64,000 nucleotides of DNA, from NCBI GenBank assembly GCA_037127255.1, contig JBANSL010000010.1, positions 29,716,620-29,780,619 on the forward strand. Direction: 5' to 3'. The position numbers and the translations under genes are program-made. Source of the DNA: Persicaria tinctoria. Taxonomy: Eukaryota > Streptophyta > Magnoliopsida > Caryophyllales > Polygonaceae. Every line of letters starts with the position of its first letter. Position 1 is the stretch's first letter. Below the pieces are notes generated by a model that saw only the letters and a program-made list of their open reading frames with translations, did not search any database and was not told the DNA's origin. This document shows, one piece after another, positions 10,537-21,272 of this stretch.

Positions 10537-12661
10537 TGTTGTAAGCCTAATTTGCCATATTTTACATTTACTTTTATATCGATTTCTGCATACATTTCAT
10601 GCATTTGGGCTAAGATAGTAAAGAATCTATGTGGTTTATGTTTATTTGCCAAATTATGGAATCTACACCAGTTTCTATTTAATTTGCAGAATTCGAGGCA
10701 TTTTACAGCAATTCTAAGGAAGGTCGGAAAAGCTCGGAAATCCACTACAGAAGTCCAAGGTCAAAGCAGCAACGGAACCAGTCGAATCGAGCCGAGAACC
10801 CAGGCTACTCGATCTCGAGTAGCTCTTACTTGATCTCGACGAGTATGTCCGAGAACAGCCTTGTCGACTGGGAGCAGTGTCGAGAGCCAGACCAACCCAG
10901 CTCCGGAACCCAACTCGATCTCGACAAAGACCTGGTCGAGATCGACGAAGCCCAGTGCCACACCCGGAGTCGACGAGGAGAAGAGCCGAGGACGAGAAGC
11001 CGAGCACAATCCTAGTCGACCTCGACGAAACCCTTGTCGAGATCGACGAGCCACCCAGTGCCTCCGAGTCCGTGCCGAAGTGAAGTTGCTCGACCAAGAA
11101 GTCCACATCCCAACTCGACGAACCCTTGTCGAGATCGACTAAGCCCAGAGACCAGATCCAGGCTTGTCGAGCACACCTACCCGAGAGGACCTAGTCGACG
11201 GATCAATTCTACTCGAGGTCGACTAGGGCTACTCGAGGTCGACGAGCGCCAGGAGCCAAGTCCGAGCCACATCGAGCACCAGTTAGCCGGGACGACGAAT
11301 CCTAGTCGAGGTCGACGAAGCCTTTGTCGATGTCGAGTAGACCAGTTTCCAGCAACGAGTCGACTTGAGCAATCCGAGTAGACTTGGAATCCTTGGGCAT
11401 GAAGGAATCCGAGAATGGCCGAGATCTATCCAAATTTGATCAAGATCTATCATCATGGAAGGAAGATCTATCAAGACATGAAGACTTACCTATTTAGATT
11501 TATCTTTTCCCTTTTAGATTTATTTCCCTTAAGCAATTTATTTATCTTTTATGCTTTTAGATATAAATTTAGATATAGATAGAAGATTCTATCCTTGATT
11601 AGCAAGGAATAGAAGGCTATAAATAAGTTTGAGTTTATTTATTTCCCTTAAGCAGTTTTATTGAATTCAATTTCAGAGACAATTAGTTAGTTACAAAATG
11701 AGAGGTTGTAAGTTTGAGTTTATTTAATGCAATTTAGTTATTTTCATCAATCAATGTCTGCGATTGCGATGAGGCGTGAGTAGTCCACCCACTTCTGGGG
11801 CTGGGGTGAGCCCGACGGTGGCTATGTGAGGTGATGCGGTAAAGGTCAGATCTTTTTGTGCAATTCATCTTCTATCCCTATTAGCATGATTCTTTTGCAA
11901 GAGTTGAAGGTGATCCTTGTTTGTATTATTGAAGCGAAAGTGATCTTAATGCAACTTGGGTTAATTATGTGAAAAGGGTTAGTAACAATTAGGGTTTATG
12001 CGAAAGCATCTATTTGCCTATTTGTTAATAACGAAAGTTATTTGATGGAAAGCATGATCTTTTATGCCTTTATGTGTTACTTTGCATGGTTATCGTTGTG
12101 GTGTTGATACCCTGGCTTTGGGAGTCTTTTATTATATTGATTTATCTCTGTCAAAGTTCTTAGTTTGGGTTCGAAAATTTGCATTTTAAAGTTTCTGTTT
12201 CCAGTCGACATAGAGTAGTTCTCATCGATCTCGAGTAGGACCTTGTCGAGATCGAGTAGGTCTTGTCTTGGTCGGGTTGAGTTTTCTGTTCCTGTTGTCG
12301 ACTTTCAAGTTTCTGTCGATTTGTTGGTAGTCGATCTCGAGTAGCTGTTGGTCGAGATCGAGTACGACTTTTTGCTTTGCTTTACTTGCTGCTTTGCTTT
12401 GTCTTTTCTGTCTTCGTTCAGTTCATTGCTTTTTTTTGTTATTTTCTGCTTTTATTTCTGCTTTCTGTTTCTGTCTTTCTGCTGCTTGTCTGTGAGATCT
12501 GTTGCTACCTGAGAACTGCTGACGTGCTTACTCGTGGATTCGATCCTGACAACCTTCTACTACAACGGGAGGAAGTCTTGTATTTATTTGCTGAGACAGG
12601 GAAGTCAGTCTGATCTTTATTCTATATTTATTTCATACTTGACCATCCTCCCGCAACAACA
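10537..12661 (+). mobile_element. Solo LTR, family rich in CTCGATCTCGAG, copy 2
   Basis: It starts TGTTGTAAGCC and ends GCAACAACA, with perfect 5-bp duplications CAACT (10532-10536 and 12662-12666). It is homologous to the minus-strand copy at 5109-7027. A TATA box (TATAAATA, 11618-11625) lies mid-element, as expected of an LTR promoter. The GAGTAGTCCACCCACTTCTG segment near 11780 is shared with copy 1. No internal region is attached. The ORFs of 60-130 codons at 10714-11474 arise from the GC-richer TCGAGATCGA motif field and are not genes. Confidence 0.82.
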
Positions 12662-12666
12662 CAACT

Positions 12667-13595
12667 CATAAGTGACCTTTACAGAAAATCTTCACAAAAA
12701 TAGATCGATAAAGATTTAGACAATTTTTCATGAAGTATTCACACCTTGTGCACATTATGTAATAAGAAGCAATAGAGTAACAAAACAAAAGTAGCAAGTC
12801 TAGCTGATCCTTAAAATGAAAAATTTCATGAATAAGATCAAATAGCAATCAAAGACTTCTAAAAAACAACGAGAGAGAAGAGAAAGAGGAAAGAAGCTTA
12901 CATTGTCCAAATCGATAAGACCCACTGAAGACCCTAAATTGTGGATCAGCTGGAAAAGCATCATAAATACAACACAGGATCTGAAGAAATTAGCAAATCA
13001 AGAACAGAACATTCAATTACAATTACAAAATAGAAAAAAGATGAATGAATTAACCCTATCGAAATCGAACCCTAACTTAGCATCATAAAATAGAGAAGTA
13101 CGAAAAACGAACCTATAGAAATCGCGAGGCTACGCCGAGGAGGTAGAAGGAATGAGACGGAGAGAAAAATGGGACGACGACGAGATAGAAGATCCATGGA
13201 GAGCAACTCTTCCCCATCTTCGATCTAGAGATGAAGATTCTGAGAACAGGGAGAGAGTGGTAATGTTTGGGGGTTTTGGGAGAACATCGAAGGAAGAGGA
13301 TATCTCATATGGGAGAGGGGTTGAGCGGAAGAATGGGAAAGATCTCAGATCTGGTGGGAGAGAGTGGTAAGGTTTGGGGCATCGGAGAACATCGAAAGAG
13401 AAAGGAGACCTCAGATATGGAGGGAGAGAAGGAGGAGCAGTTGAGGATGAAAGTAGGGTTCGAGAAAAAGGAGTGGTGGCAGCGGCTGTGGCGGTGGTGA
13501 TGGTGGCGACGATGGCAGCAGTGGGGGTGGCTGGGATCACTGCGGGAGAGGAGTTGAGTGTCGTCTTGACTCTTGAGAGATCTGGTGAGACTAAA

Positions 13596-13667
<72 letters not shown>

Positions 13668-13998
13668 ACAGGGTGGGTATAGGAAATTAGGATTAAGGAA
13701 TTATGGGCGGGTGTTTAAATATTTTTTCCAAGTTTGGGCGGGGCGGGTGTTAAAAAAAAATTTGGCTAAGTGTTCGGAACTAGCTACTTTACCGCTTCAA
13801 ATTCCATCTAAATATTATAGGCGCGTTTTCAATTTTTTTTTTAAATGATATTTTAACATTGTCTACAAAATAAGACCGATGTATATAGTCTTAGTAACAT
13901 CGAAAATTTCCAAACAAATGTTATAGTTATTTTTAAAATCATGCGTTTTTCTAACCGATGTCAAAAGTCCGATGTCTATTAACACAATTCTAGTAGTG
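12667..13998. mobile_element. 3' part of a CACTA element carrying gene-like sequence
   Basis: The right end TTCTAGTAGTG (to 13998), read inward, is CACTACTAGAATTG. It is followed by repeated CCGATGT subterminal motifs (13870-13975), the same family signature as the complete CACTA at 50883-56611. The interior has minus-strand features that look like captured gene parts. One is an exon-like block near 12906-12953 with a donor site, reading DPQFRVFSGSYRFGQ. Another is a proline/serine-rich 5'-leader-like stretch at 13130-13540 with two tandem copies of about 105 bp. No 5' CACTA terminus is seen to the left, so the start given is only the edge of the preceding solo LTR. Confidence 0.55.
13595..13661. 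repeat. (GA)n microsatellite
   Basis: GA dinucleotide run with one interruption, inside the CACTA remnant. Confidence 0.97.
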
Positions 13999-14308
13999 AA
14001 AGTCAGTCATGTAAGTGAAGTTACTCAGCTATGTACATAGTAGTTTAAAGCCTGGTTTTATCTTTGTTTGTAAAGCCACTACTTAGGAGGTTATGTTAGC
14101 AAAGTAGTGGAGTAGTGGGTTGTTCTAGCAGTTGGTAAATTATGGAGTATGTAAGTCAGTTTGCAATTCAATCAAGGGATAAGGCAGTTAGTTATTGTGT
14201 GTGTTTTGTTCTGTATTCTACAGAAGAACTTTTCATTCATCTTCCTCTCAGTTCTTTAGCTGATCATAGGGTGTGGTTTGTTGGTTAATTCCCCTTGTTT
14301 TGTTAACA
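13999..14308 (+). mobile_element. Truncated 5' LTR of the outer Copia element
   Basis: Aligns to 28113-28472 of the 3' LTR and ends TGTTAACA just before the primer-binding site. About the first 50 bases of the LTR (those at 28063-28112) are missing because the CACTA end abuts position 13999. About 12 substitutions separate the roughly 310 aligned bases, apart from a 50-bp duplication in the 3' copy. That is near 4% divergence. Confidence 0.88.
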
Positions 14309-14310
14309 TT

Positions 14311-14322
14311 TGGTATCAGAGC
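14311..14322 (+). promoter_or_regulatory. Primer-binding site of the outer Copia element
   Basis: TGGTATCAGAGC lies two bases after the 5' LTR. It is complementary to the 3' end of initiator methionine tRNA, the usual Copia primer. Confidence 0.9.
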
Positions 14323-14423
14323 ATAACACGTTTTTTTGTGTGTTTCTGGGTTCGAATTTGGGATTGAGAGTGTGAGATCAAAACACAAAGGGAAACACTT
14401 GAGTGAAGTTCTGTGTGAAGCAA

Positions 14424-16994
14424 AATGCAGAACAATAGCAATGGGAATTTGAGTAGTCCTTAGTTGCCCATTTTCAAGGGAATTAACTACCACTTTTGGA
14501 GCTTGAAGATGACCACCTTGTTCAAGTCACTAGAGGTGTGGAACCTTTTTGATCAAGGGTTCGAAGATGCCAATCCTCCAGAGCCAGACCAGGTATTGAG
14601 AGAGAAGAGAAAGAAAGACTCCAAGGCACTGTATATGATACAGTAGGCCTTAGATGATGAAGTATTCCCAAGAATAGTTGCATCAACTACTGCTCATGAG
14701 GCTTGGGAGGTTCTCAAGCAAGAGTACATGGGAGATAGGCGTGTGATCACTGTCAAACTGCAACCACTCAGAAAAGAGTTTGAAACTCTAGTAATGCAAG
14801 AGAAGGAGACAGCTCAAGTGTACTTGCCTCGGGTGTCAGGCATTGTAAACCATACGAGATCATATGGTGAGAACATGGACGGTGAAGTAATTGTGAGCAA
14901 GGTGTTGAGGAGTCTCACAAAGAGGTTTGACGATGTGGTTGCAGCTATAGAGGAGTCTAAAGATCTGTCTGTGTACAGATTTGAAGAGCTAGCAAGTTCT
15001 TTGCAAGCCAATGAGGACAGGTTGACAAGAACCAGTGAATAGAAGGAAGAAAAAGTGTTTCAAGTGAAGGATGAGTCTTCAAAGGGAAAGCATGAAGGTT
15101 CATCAGGTAGAGGAGGTTTCAAAGGTGGCTATAGAGGAAGAGGTGGCCAAAGAGGAAGCTATAGAGACCGAGGAGGAAGAGGTCAAGGAAGGTCTCAAGC
15201 CAGTAGTTCAGGTAGAGGAAATGGAAATGATCAAAGTAGAGATTAGTGGAGAGATTCATCAAAGAATCAAGGGAATGATTCAAGATCTTACAAGAGTAGT
15301 ATAAAGTGTTACTACTGTAAAAAGCTTGGTCACAAGGAAGCATTTTGTTGGGAGAAACAAGAACATGAACAGAAGGGTGTGAACTATTCTGAGAATTGTG
15401 AGAAAGATGACAGGATGTTCATGGCATTGTCTTCAGTTGAGGAAGATGTTAGTAGCCTGTGGTATTTGGACAATGGTTGTTCGAATCATATGTCCAGTTC
15501 AAAGAAAATGTTCAAGGAACTGGATGAAGCCAAGAAAGGAAGAGTCAAACTTGGTGATAACAAGGTCCTTGAGGTGGAAGGTAGAGGCACTGTGGATGTA
15601 AGGAGTGTGCAAGGATCAGAAAAGCTTCTGTATGATGTGCAATATGTGCCTAAACTTGCTCATAATTTTCTGAGTGTTGGACAACTTCAAGGATCAGGCT
15701 ACTCCCTCTTATTTGATGAAGATTCATGTGTGATCAGGGAAAAGAAGACTGGTCATGTAATTGCTGATGTCTCAATGACCAAGAACAGATTGTTTCCTCT
15801 GGATTTATCAACTAATGTTGGTAAAGTGATAGCAGCTAAGGGTGATGAGAACACTATGCTGTGGCATCAAAGGTATGGACATTTGAATATTTAGAGTTTG
15901 AAGATGTTAAACTCTGGTGAAATGGTTGAAGGAGTGCCTAAGATTGGAAAGCTAGAATTATGTGAAGGATGCATCTATGACAAGCAAATAAGAGGGTCAT
16001 TCACAAACAGAGATGCATGGAGAGCTGGGGAATGCTTGGAATTGATCCATGCAGACTTGTGTGGACCAATGCAAACCGAGTCTCTTGGTGGGAGTAAGTA
16101 TTTCTTTCTCCTCACAGATGATCATAGCAGGATGAGTTGGGTTTACTTCCTGAAGTTGAAGTCTGAGGCATTTGATTGCTTCAAGAAATTCAAAGCTCTC
16201 ACAGAGAAGCAATCTGGGATGATGGTAAAGGCACTTAGAACTGACAGAGAGGGAGAGTTCATGTCCTATGAGTTCATGAGCTTTTGTGAAGAGAATGGGA
16301 TAAGGAGGGAGTTGACAGCTCCCTATACACTAGAGCAAAATGGTGTAGAAGAGAGGAAGAATATGACTATGATGGAGATGGCAAGGAGCATGTTAAAGGC
16401 TAGAGAAGTTCCAAATCAGTTTTGGTGTGAAGCTGTGGCTACTGCAGTCTACATTTTGAATGTCTCTCCTACTCGAGTTGTGATGAACAAGACACCATTT
16501 GAGGTGTGGAAGAAGAAGAAACCATCAGTGAGCCATTTAAGAGTGTTTGGCTGTGTGGATTACACATTGATAAGCTTGAGATCAAAGCTGGATGACAAAT
16601 CTGAAAAGTGTGTTTTTATTGGATATGCAGCTCAATCAAAGGCATATAAATTATACAACCCTGTGAGCAAGAGAACCATTGTGAGCAGGAATGTGGTCTT
16701 TGATGAGGAAGTAAGCTGGGAGTGGGAGAAGGCAGGAAGTGATCAAGTAACAAGTAGAAGTGTGCCAGTTGATAGTCCAAGTGAGGATGTTGAAGATGAT
16801 GATATGTTTGATGATGATCATCATCATGGTAACAACTCTCCAGCAACACCAGTGCATCAACAAAGCTCTTCTAGCAGTGGCAACTCATCACCTTCAAGTT
16901 CCTCGAGTGAAACTCCTCCAAGGAAGTTTAGAACTCTTGCTGAGATCTATAACGACTGTGGCTTTTCTCTCACTGTGACAGACCCAGAGAGTTT
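14424..16994 (+). pseudogene. Outer Copia gag-protease-integrase, five in-frame stops
   Basis: A single reading frame runs from ATG 14424 to the nested insertion at 16994. It is broken only by five TAG codons (14461, 14644, 15040, 15244, 15892) with no frameshift. Domains in order: a Gag UBN2-type region (WEVLKQEYMGD, LPRVSGI), a glycine/arginine-rich spacer, a zinc knuckle CYYCKKLGHKEAFC (about 15309), and a protease site reading LDNGCSNHM near 15466, where the family has DSG. Then comes the integrase with HQRYGH...CEGC zinc finger and catalytic DLCGP, RTDREGE and QNGVEER blocks. The frame ends where the younger Copia element inserted. The protease active-site Ser-to-Asn change is a further defect. 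The RT/RNase H half continues at 26539. Confidence 0.9.
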
Positions 16995-18004
16995 TGATAA
17001 CTCCCTCCCTTGATGAAAATCGGAATAGATGTTTCAAAGGCTTTGACAAGATATTTGTGTCAAAGGCCTTGGAGCGTTAACAGTTGATGAAATACAAAAC
17101 CTACCTTTATTATTCGTATATTATTTTATCTTATTATATACTTCCATTATATTATATATATATGTATGACTAACCATTTCAGGAAGTATATTCGAAGATT
17201 GCATCCTTCCTTTTACATGTTGAGGAGATCAGCTCAAAATAGATCATGGCTTCGAAGTATCCTTAAATAGAAGATCCAAGATCGAACTGATTCCAAAGAG
17301 CCGTTGGAGATCTGGTGATGAAGATCCTCACGCTCCATGCTATCTCCATGCTATTATATAAAGGAAAGGAATGAGAAGATAGGACACAAGTGCTACACAC
17401 GAGCTTCAATTCTTTCAAGCGATCTGTCTTCCAAGTGTCTCTCTGCAAAGCGCTCAAATAGTTTGTTGTTTATTTCAAAGCCTTTGAGAGTCGCTGTGAG
17501 CTTATAGGATATATTTATTTCAAGTGTTACTCGAGAGTTTATAACTCGGGAAGTTGCACTAGGCTATTGTTTTGCGAGAGTTAGAGGATTGTACTAGATA
17601 GCTGAGAGAGGTGGGGCTCTTCTAGATTGGTCTAGGACTCCAAGGGAACGTGAGTTGACTAGATTGCAATTGTATAGGAGAGAGGCTTCTCGGTGAGCTA
17701 TTAGGATCCTAAGCTAAGCAATCAATAAAGCCTTTGAATCCTAGGGTTATGGAAGAACCCTAGGCGGGGACGTAGGCCAGTTGTGCTGAACCTCGTAAAC
17801 AATTACTCGTATTCTTTACTTATTTGCTTTACCATTTTTCCGCACTTGGTTCGAATTGTTTAACTTTGTGATTCAGGTTCTTCTCAAAGGTTTTGGTACA
17901 AGCTCCAAAAGTCTTGAGACTTTCTGCGAAAAACGGGCATACTCTATTCAACCCCCCTTCTAGAGTATTTATATATTACTTTGTTTTACATTATCGAACC
18001 TTCA
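16995..18004 (+). repeat. 5' LTR of the inner Copia element
   Basis: Starts TGATAACTCCC, ends GAACCTTCA. A TATA box (TATATAAA, 17355-17362) lies in the middle, and AATAAA-like sequence (ATCAATAAAGCC, near 17720) may serve as a polyadenylation signal. Confidence 0.95.
17355..17362 (+). promoter_or_regulatory. TATA box in the inner 5' LTR
   Basis: TATATAAA in a GC-balanced context, at the position expected for an LTR promoter. The same sequence occurs in the 3' LTR. Confidence 0.6.
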
Positions 18005-18006
18005 AT

Positions 18007-18018
18007 TGGTATCAGAGC
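18007..18018 (+). promoter_or_regulatory. Primer-binding site of the inner Copia element
   Basis: TGGTATCAGAGC lies two bases after the LTR and is complementary to initiator tRNA-Met. Confidence 0.92.
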
Positions 18019-18062
18019 TTTACTCACTTCTTTTGATCTAACAATCTTGTGAGTTTTCGATC

Positions 18063-19862
18063 ATGTCTGGTGAAGCAAGCGGAGGATTTGCACAGGGAAG
18101 GTCCACAAGCAGACCGCCACTCTTTGTAGGAAACAACTTTGTCCACTGGAGATCTTTGATGAAGATGTTCATCATAGACCAAGATCTAGAGCTTTGGAAC
18201 ATTATAGAGAATGGTCCAAAGATTCCAGAGAAGGAAGGACCAAACGATACCAAAGTTGCAAATAAGGAGTCTGAATACAACCAAGCGGATCTTGAAACCA
18301 TCTCCAAAAACTACAGGGCTATTAACTTACTTTATTGTGGTCTTAGCACTGATGAGTTTAACCGTATTTCCTCTTGCAGACCAGCTAAAGAGATTTGGGA
18401 CAAGTTGGTTGTCACCTATGAAGGAACGAGCCAAGTGAAAGACACCAAGATCAGCATCTTCCTTCGAAAGTATGAGCTCTTCAAGATGAAATCCGATGAG
18501 TCAATCAAAGCCATGTTCACACGATTCACAGAAATCACCAACAACCTTGACTCTCTCGGCAAGAGCTTTACCAACGTTGAGAAAGTGAGGAAGATACTGA
18601 GGTGCCTTCCAAAGGAGAAATGGGGTCCAAAAGTAACAGCTATAGAGGAAGCCCAGGACCTCACCACTCTACCCCTTGATGACCTCCTTGGGAAGCTGAT
18701 CACGCATGAGATGATCCTCAATGAAGACGATGGAGAACTTCCAGCTAGCACCAAGAACTTGGCACTCAAGTCTAAGAAAGATGAGTCCAAGGATGGATCT
18801 GATTCTGAAGATGAGGATGACGATGAGGATGATCCTTTTGCTCTCATCACAAGAGGCCTTGCTAGAATTCTCAAAATGAAGAAGCAATTCAACAACAAGG
18901 ATGGATCAGAATCTTCAAAATTTCGAGGTAAGCCTCAATACAACAAGTTTGAAGAGAAGACTAAACCGTTGTCTTGTTTTGAATGTGGTGAAACAGATCA
19001 TCTTGTAAAGGACTGCCCTCAAAAGACAAAGAGCCAGCCCAAGAAAGGTGACAAATGGAAGAAGAAAGCTATGGTGGCTACTTGGAGTGATTCCGACTCT
19101 GGTTCTGACGATGAGAAGGCCAACATTTGTCTTATGGCCCCAGAAGATGAATCCCACGATAAAAAGCTTGAAGCTACTGTAAGAGAACTTATGGAAAGTC
19201 CAAAAGAGGTATTATCGGAATTCCTTTCTAATATGATTGCCAATGAAGAGAAGCTTATTGCCCAAACTAACATTCTTATTAAGAGAACTGTGGACCAGGA
19301 AAAGACTATTGAGGATCTGTCTATGAGGGTCAAAGGTCTTGAAGCTTCTTATTCAGATCTTGACATTAAAGTCAAGACTCTTGATTCGGAGAAATCTGAA
19401 CTCAAGCAAGATCTCTCCTCTCTAAGAAATGTGCATCATGACTTAGAGAACGAGAAGATCTCCCTGAATAATAAGATTCTAGACCAACAGACAGCCCTCA
19501 TAAGTTTTACCAAATCCAAAGGCACTCTCGATAAGATGTTAGGTGAGCAACAAAGCTCTCTAAACAAAAGTGGTATTGGTTACAACCCAAAGTTTTTAAA
19601 GAAGCAACACATTACCACTTTTGTAAAGGCTAAAGGAAGCAGAACCTCTCCTATATGTCACCATTGTGCTAGAAAGGGACATGTAAAAGAGACCTGCCCT
19701 TATAGAAGAAAGGATCCTTATATTATTCGCAATACATTTCCTGTTCATTTGAGAAAAGAACGGATAACACAAGTTTGGGTCCCAAAAGGCGCTATTTTAC
19801 CAAATATGGTTTACCCCAACAATGGATCCAAATTTGCTTATTGGTCTAGCCACAAAGGTTGA
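18063..19862 (+). CDS. Inner Copia Gag, 599 aa
   Basis: The Gag polyprotein packages retrotransposon RNA into virus-like particles. The first half is a UBN2/Copia-type Gag domain (FVHWRSLMKMFI, then the KEIWDKLVVTYEGTSQVKDT block, about residues 20-230). A zinc knuckle CFECGETDHLVKDC sits at about residues 305-318, followed by an acidic Asp/Ser/Glu stretch and a coiled-coil-like segment at about 370-500. A second zinc knuckle CHHCARKGHVKETC starts near residue 532. The length of 599 aa and two knuckles fit Sirevirus Gag. The ORF is intact. Its stop overlaps the first ATG of the protease frame as TGATG (19860-19864), so Gag and Pol are in different frames. Confidence 0.93.
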   Translation: MSGEASGGFAQGRSTSRPPLFVGNNFVHWRSLMKMFIIDQDLELWNIIENGPKIPEKEGPNDTKVANKESEYNQADLETISKNYRAINLLYCGLSTDEFNRISSCRPAKEIWDKLVVTYEGTSQVKDTKISIFLRKYELFKMKSDESIKAMFTRFTEITNNLDSLGKSFTNVEKVRKILRCLPKEKWGPKVTAIEEAQDLTTLPLDDLLGKLITHEMILNEDDGELPASTKNLALKSKKDESKDGSDSEDEDDDEDDPFALITRGLARILKMKKQFNNKDGSESSKFRGKPQYNKFEEKTKPLSCFECGETDHLVKDCPQKTKSQPKKGDKWKKKAMVATWSDSDSGSDDEKANICLMAPEDESHDKKLEATVRELMESPKEVLSEFLSNMIANEEKLIAQTNILIKRTVDQEKTIEDLSMRVKGLEASYSDLDIKVKTLDSEKSELKQDLSSLRNVHHDLENEKISLNNKILDQQTALISFTKSKGTLDKMLGEQQSSLNKSGIGYNPKFLKKQHITTFVKAKGSRTSPICHHCARKGHVKETCPYRRKDPYIIRNTFPVHLRKERITQVWVPKGAILPNMVYPNNGSKFAYWSSHKG

Positions 19863-21272
19863 TGTTTGTTTTGCAGGAGATCACCAAGGTGAAAGAACAC
19901 AAATGGATTATTGATAGTGGTTGCTCGAGGCATATGAGTGGGAAGAGTTCTCTCTTTTATGATCTAAAGGAGCAATCCACGGGAACAATCACTCTTGGTG
20001 ACAAAGGGAAATGCGACATTGTTGGTATTGGTAGTGTTGGAAGTGATTCCAGCCATAGTATTAAAAATGTCTATCTCGTTGATGGTTTAAAGTATAACCT
20101 ACTTAGTGTTTCTCAACTATGTGATAGTGGTAACAATGTCAGATTTAACAAAAAAAAGATGTATAGTGTGCAGAGATGATACAGGTGAAGTTATATTGAT
20201 TGCATCTCGTTATAACAAAATATACGCTGTTAATGCTGATCGAGTGGCACAAGGAAGCTTAACCTGTTTAAAGGCCTTGACGGACGATCCAAAGCTTTAG
20301 CACAGGAGACTCGGTCATGTGAGTCTACATACACTACAGAAGCTTGTGTCCAAAGGGCTTGTAAGAGGGCTACCTGAGATGGACTTCAAAGGTATTGACA
20401 TGTGTAACGCTTGCACACGAGGTAAACAAACACGTAGCTCTTTCAAACCCAAAAAGGTTGTAAGTTCTTCTAGACCCCTTGAACTTTTACATATGGATTT
20501 ATGTGGTCCTATGCGAGTCAAATCTCCCAGTGGTAAAAAGTACATGCTAGTTGTTGTTGATGATTTTTCAAGATATACTTGGGTTGCATTTTTTAAAGAA
20601 AAATCAGAGGCCTTATTTGAGTTTTCAAAACTTTGTAAGGAGTTGCAAACTTTAAGAAATGAGCCCATAGTGTCTATTCGGAGTGATCATGGTAGGGAGT
20701 TTGATCAACTTCAATTTGATTTATTTTGTGCTAAATATGACATCTCCCATAACTTTTCTGCTCCTAGGACACCTCAACAAAACGGGGTTGTGGAACGCAA
20801 GAACCGCACCTTAGAGGATATGGCCAGGACTATGCTTTTAGAAAATGCATTACCTAAAACCTATTGGGCTGAAGCTGTTAACACAGCTAACTACATTTTA
20901 AATCGTTGTCTTATTCGTTCCATCTTAAAGAAAACTCCTTATGAACTTTTCAAAGGCCGCAAACCACTTATATCTTATTTTAAACCCTTTGGCTGTACTT
21001 GTTTTGTTCATAACAATGGAAAAGATAACCTTGGGAAATTTGATGCGCGTAGTGATGAAGGTATATTTCTTGGCTATTCCACGAGTAGCAAAGCTTATAG
21101 AATCTTCAATAAAAGGACCCAGGTAGTTGAAGAAAGTATACATGTTATTTTTGATGAATGCAATGATGATGCTTTGAGTGAAAGTGTTGCAGATATAGAT
21201 CTTAATATCCATGAAGAGAACGAGGAAGGTGATGATGCTGCTACCATGAACACAGAGAAAAGGAACATGTAG
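19862..21272 (+). pseudogene. Inner Copia protease and integrase, disrupted
   Basis: The protease frame starts at the ATG overlapping the gag stop and shows the active-site block IIDSGCSRHMSG. The frame is lost at a run of A (about 20150-20157) and resumes one frame over. A TAG at 20298-20300 replaces the tryptophan expected before HRRLGHVS. The integrase then reads through with its zinc finger (HRRLGH...CNACTRGKQ), the catalytic MDLCGP, RSDHGREF and QNGVVERKNRT blocks, and the C-terminal GYSTSSKAYRIFN region. A last TAG at 21270-21272 separates it from the RT frame. Motifs are intact; only the frame breaks disable it. Confidence 0.9.

Noticed and set aside
10714..11474. Overlapping ORFs of 60-130 codons on both strands
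   Set aside because: They lie in the TCGAGATCGA motif field of a solo LTR; all frames open because of composition, no domain.
13130..13848. Proline/serine- and glutamate/arginine-rich ORFs
   Set aside because: Produced by tandem repeats and the GA microsatellite; more like an untranslated leader.
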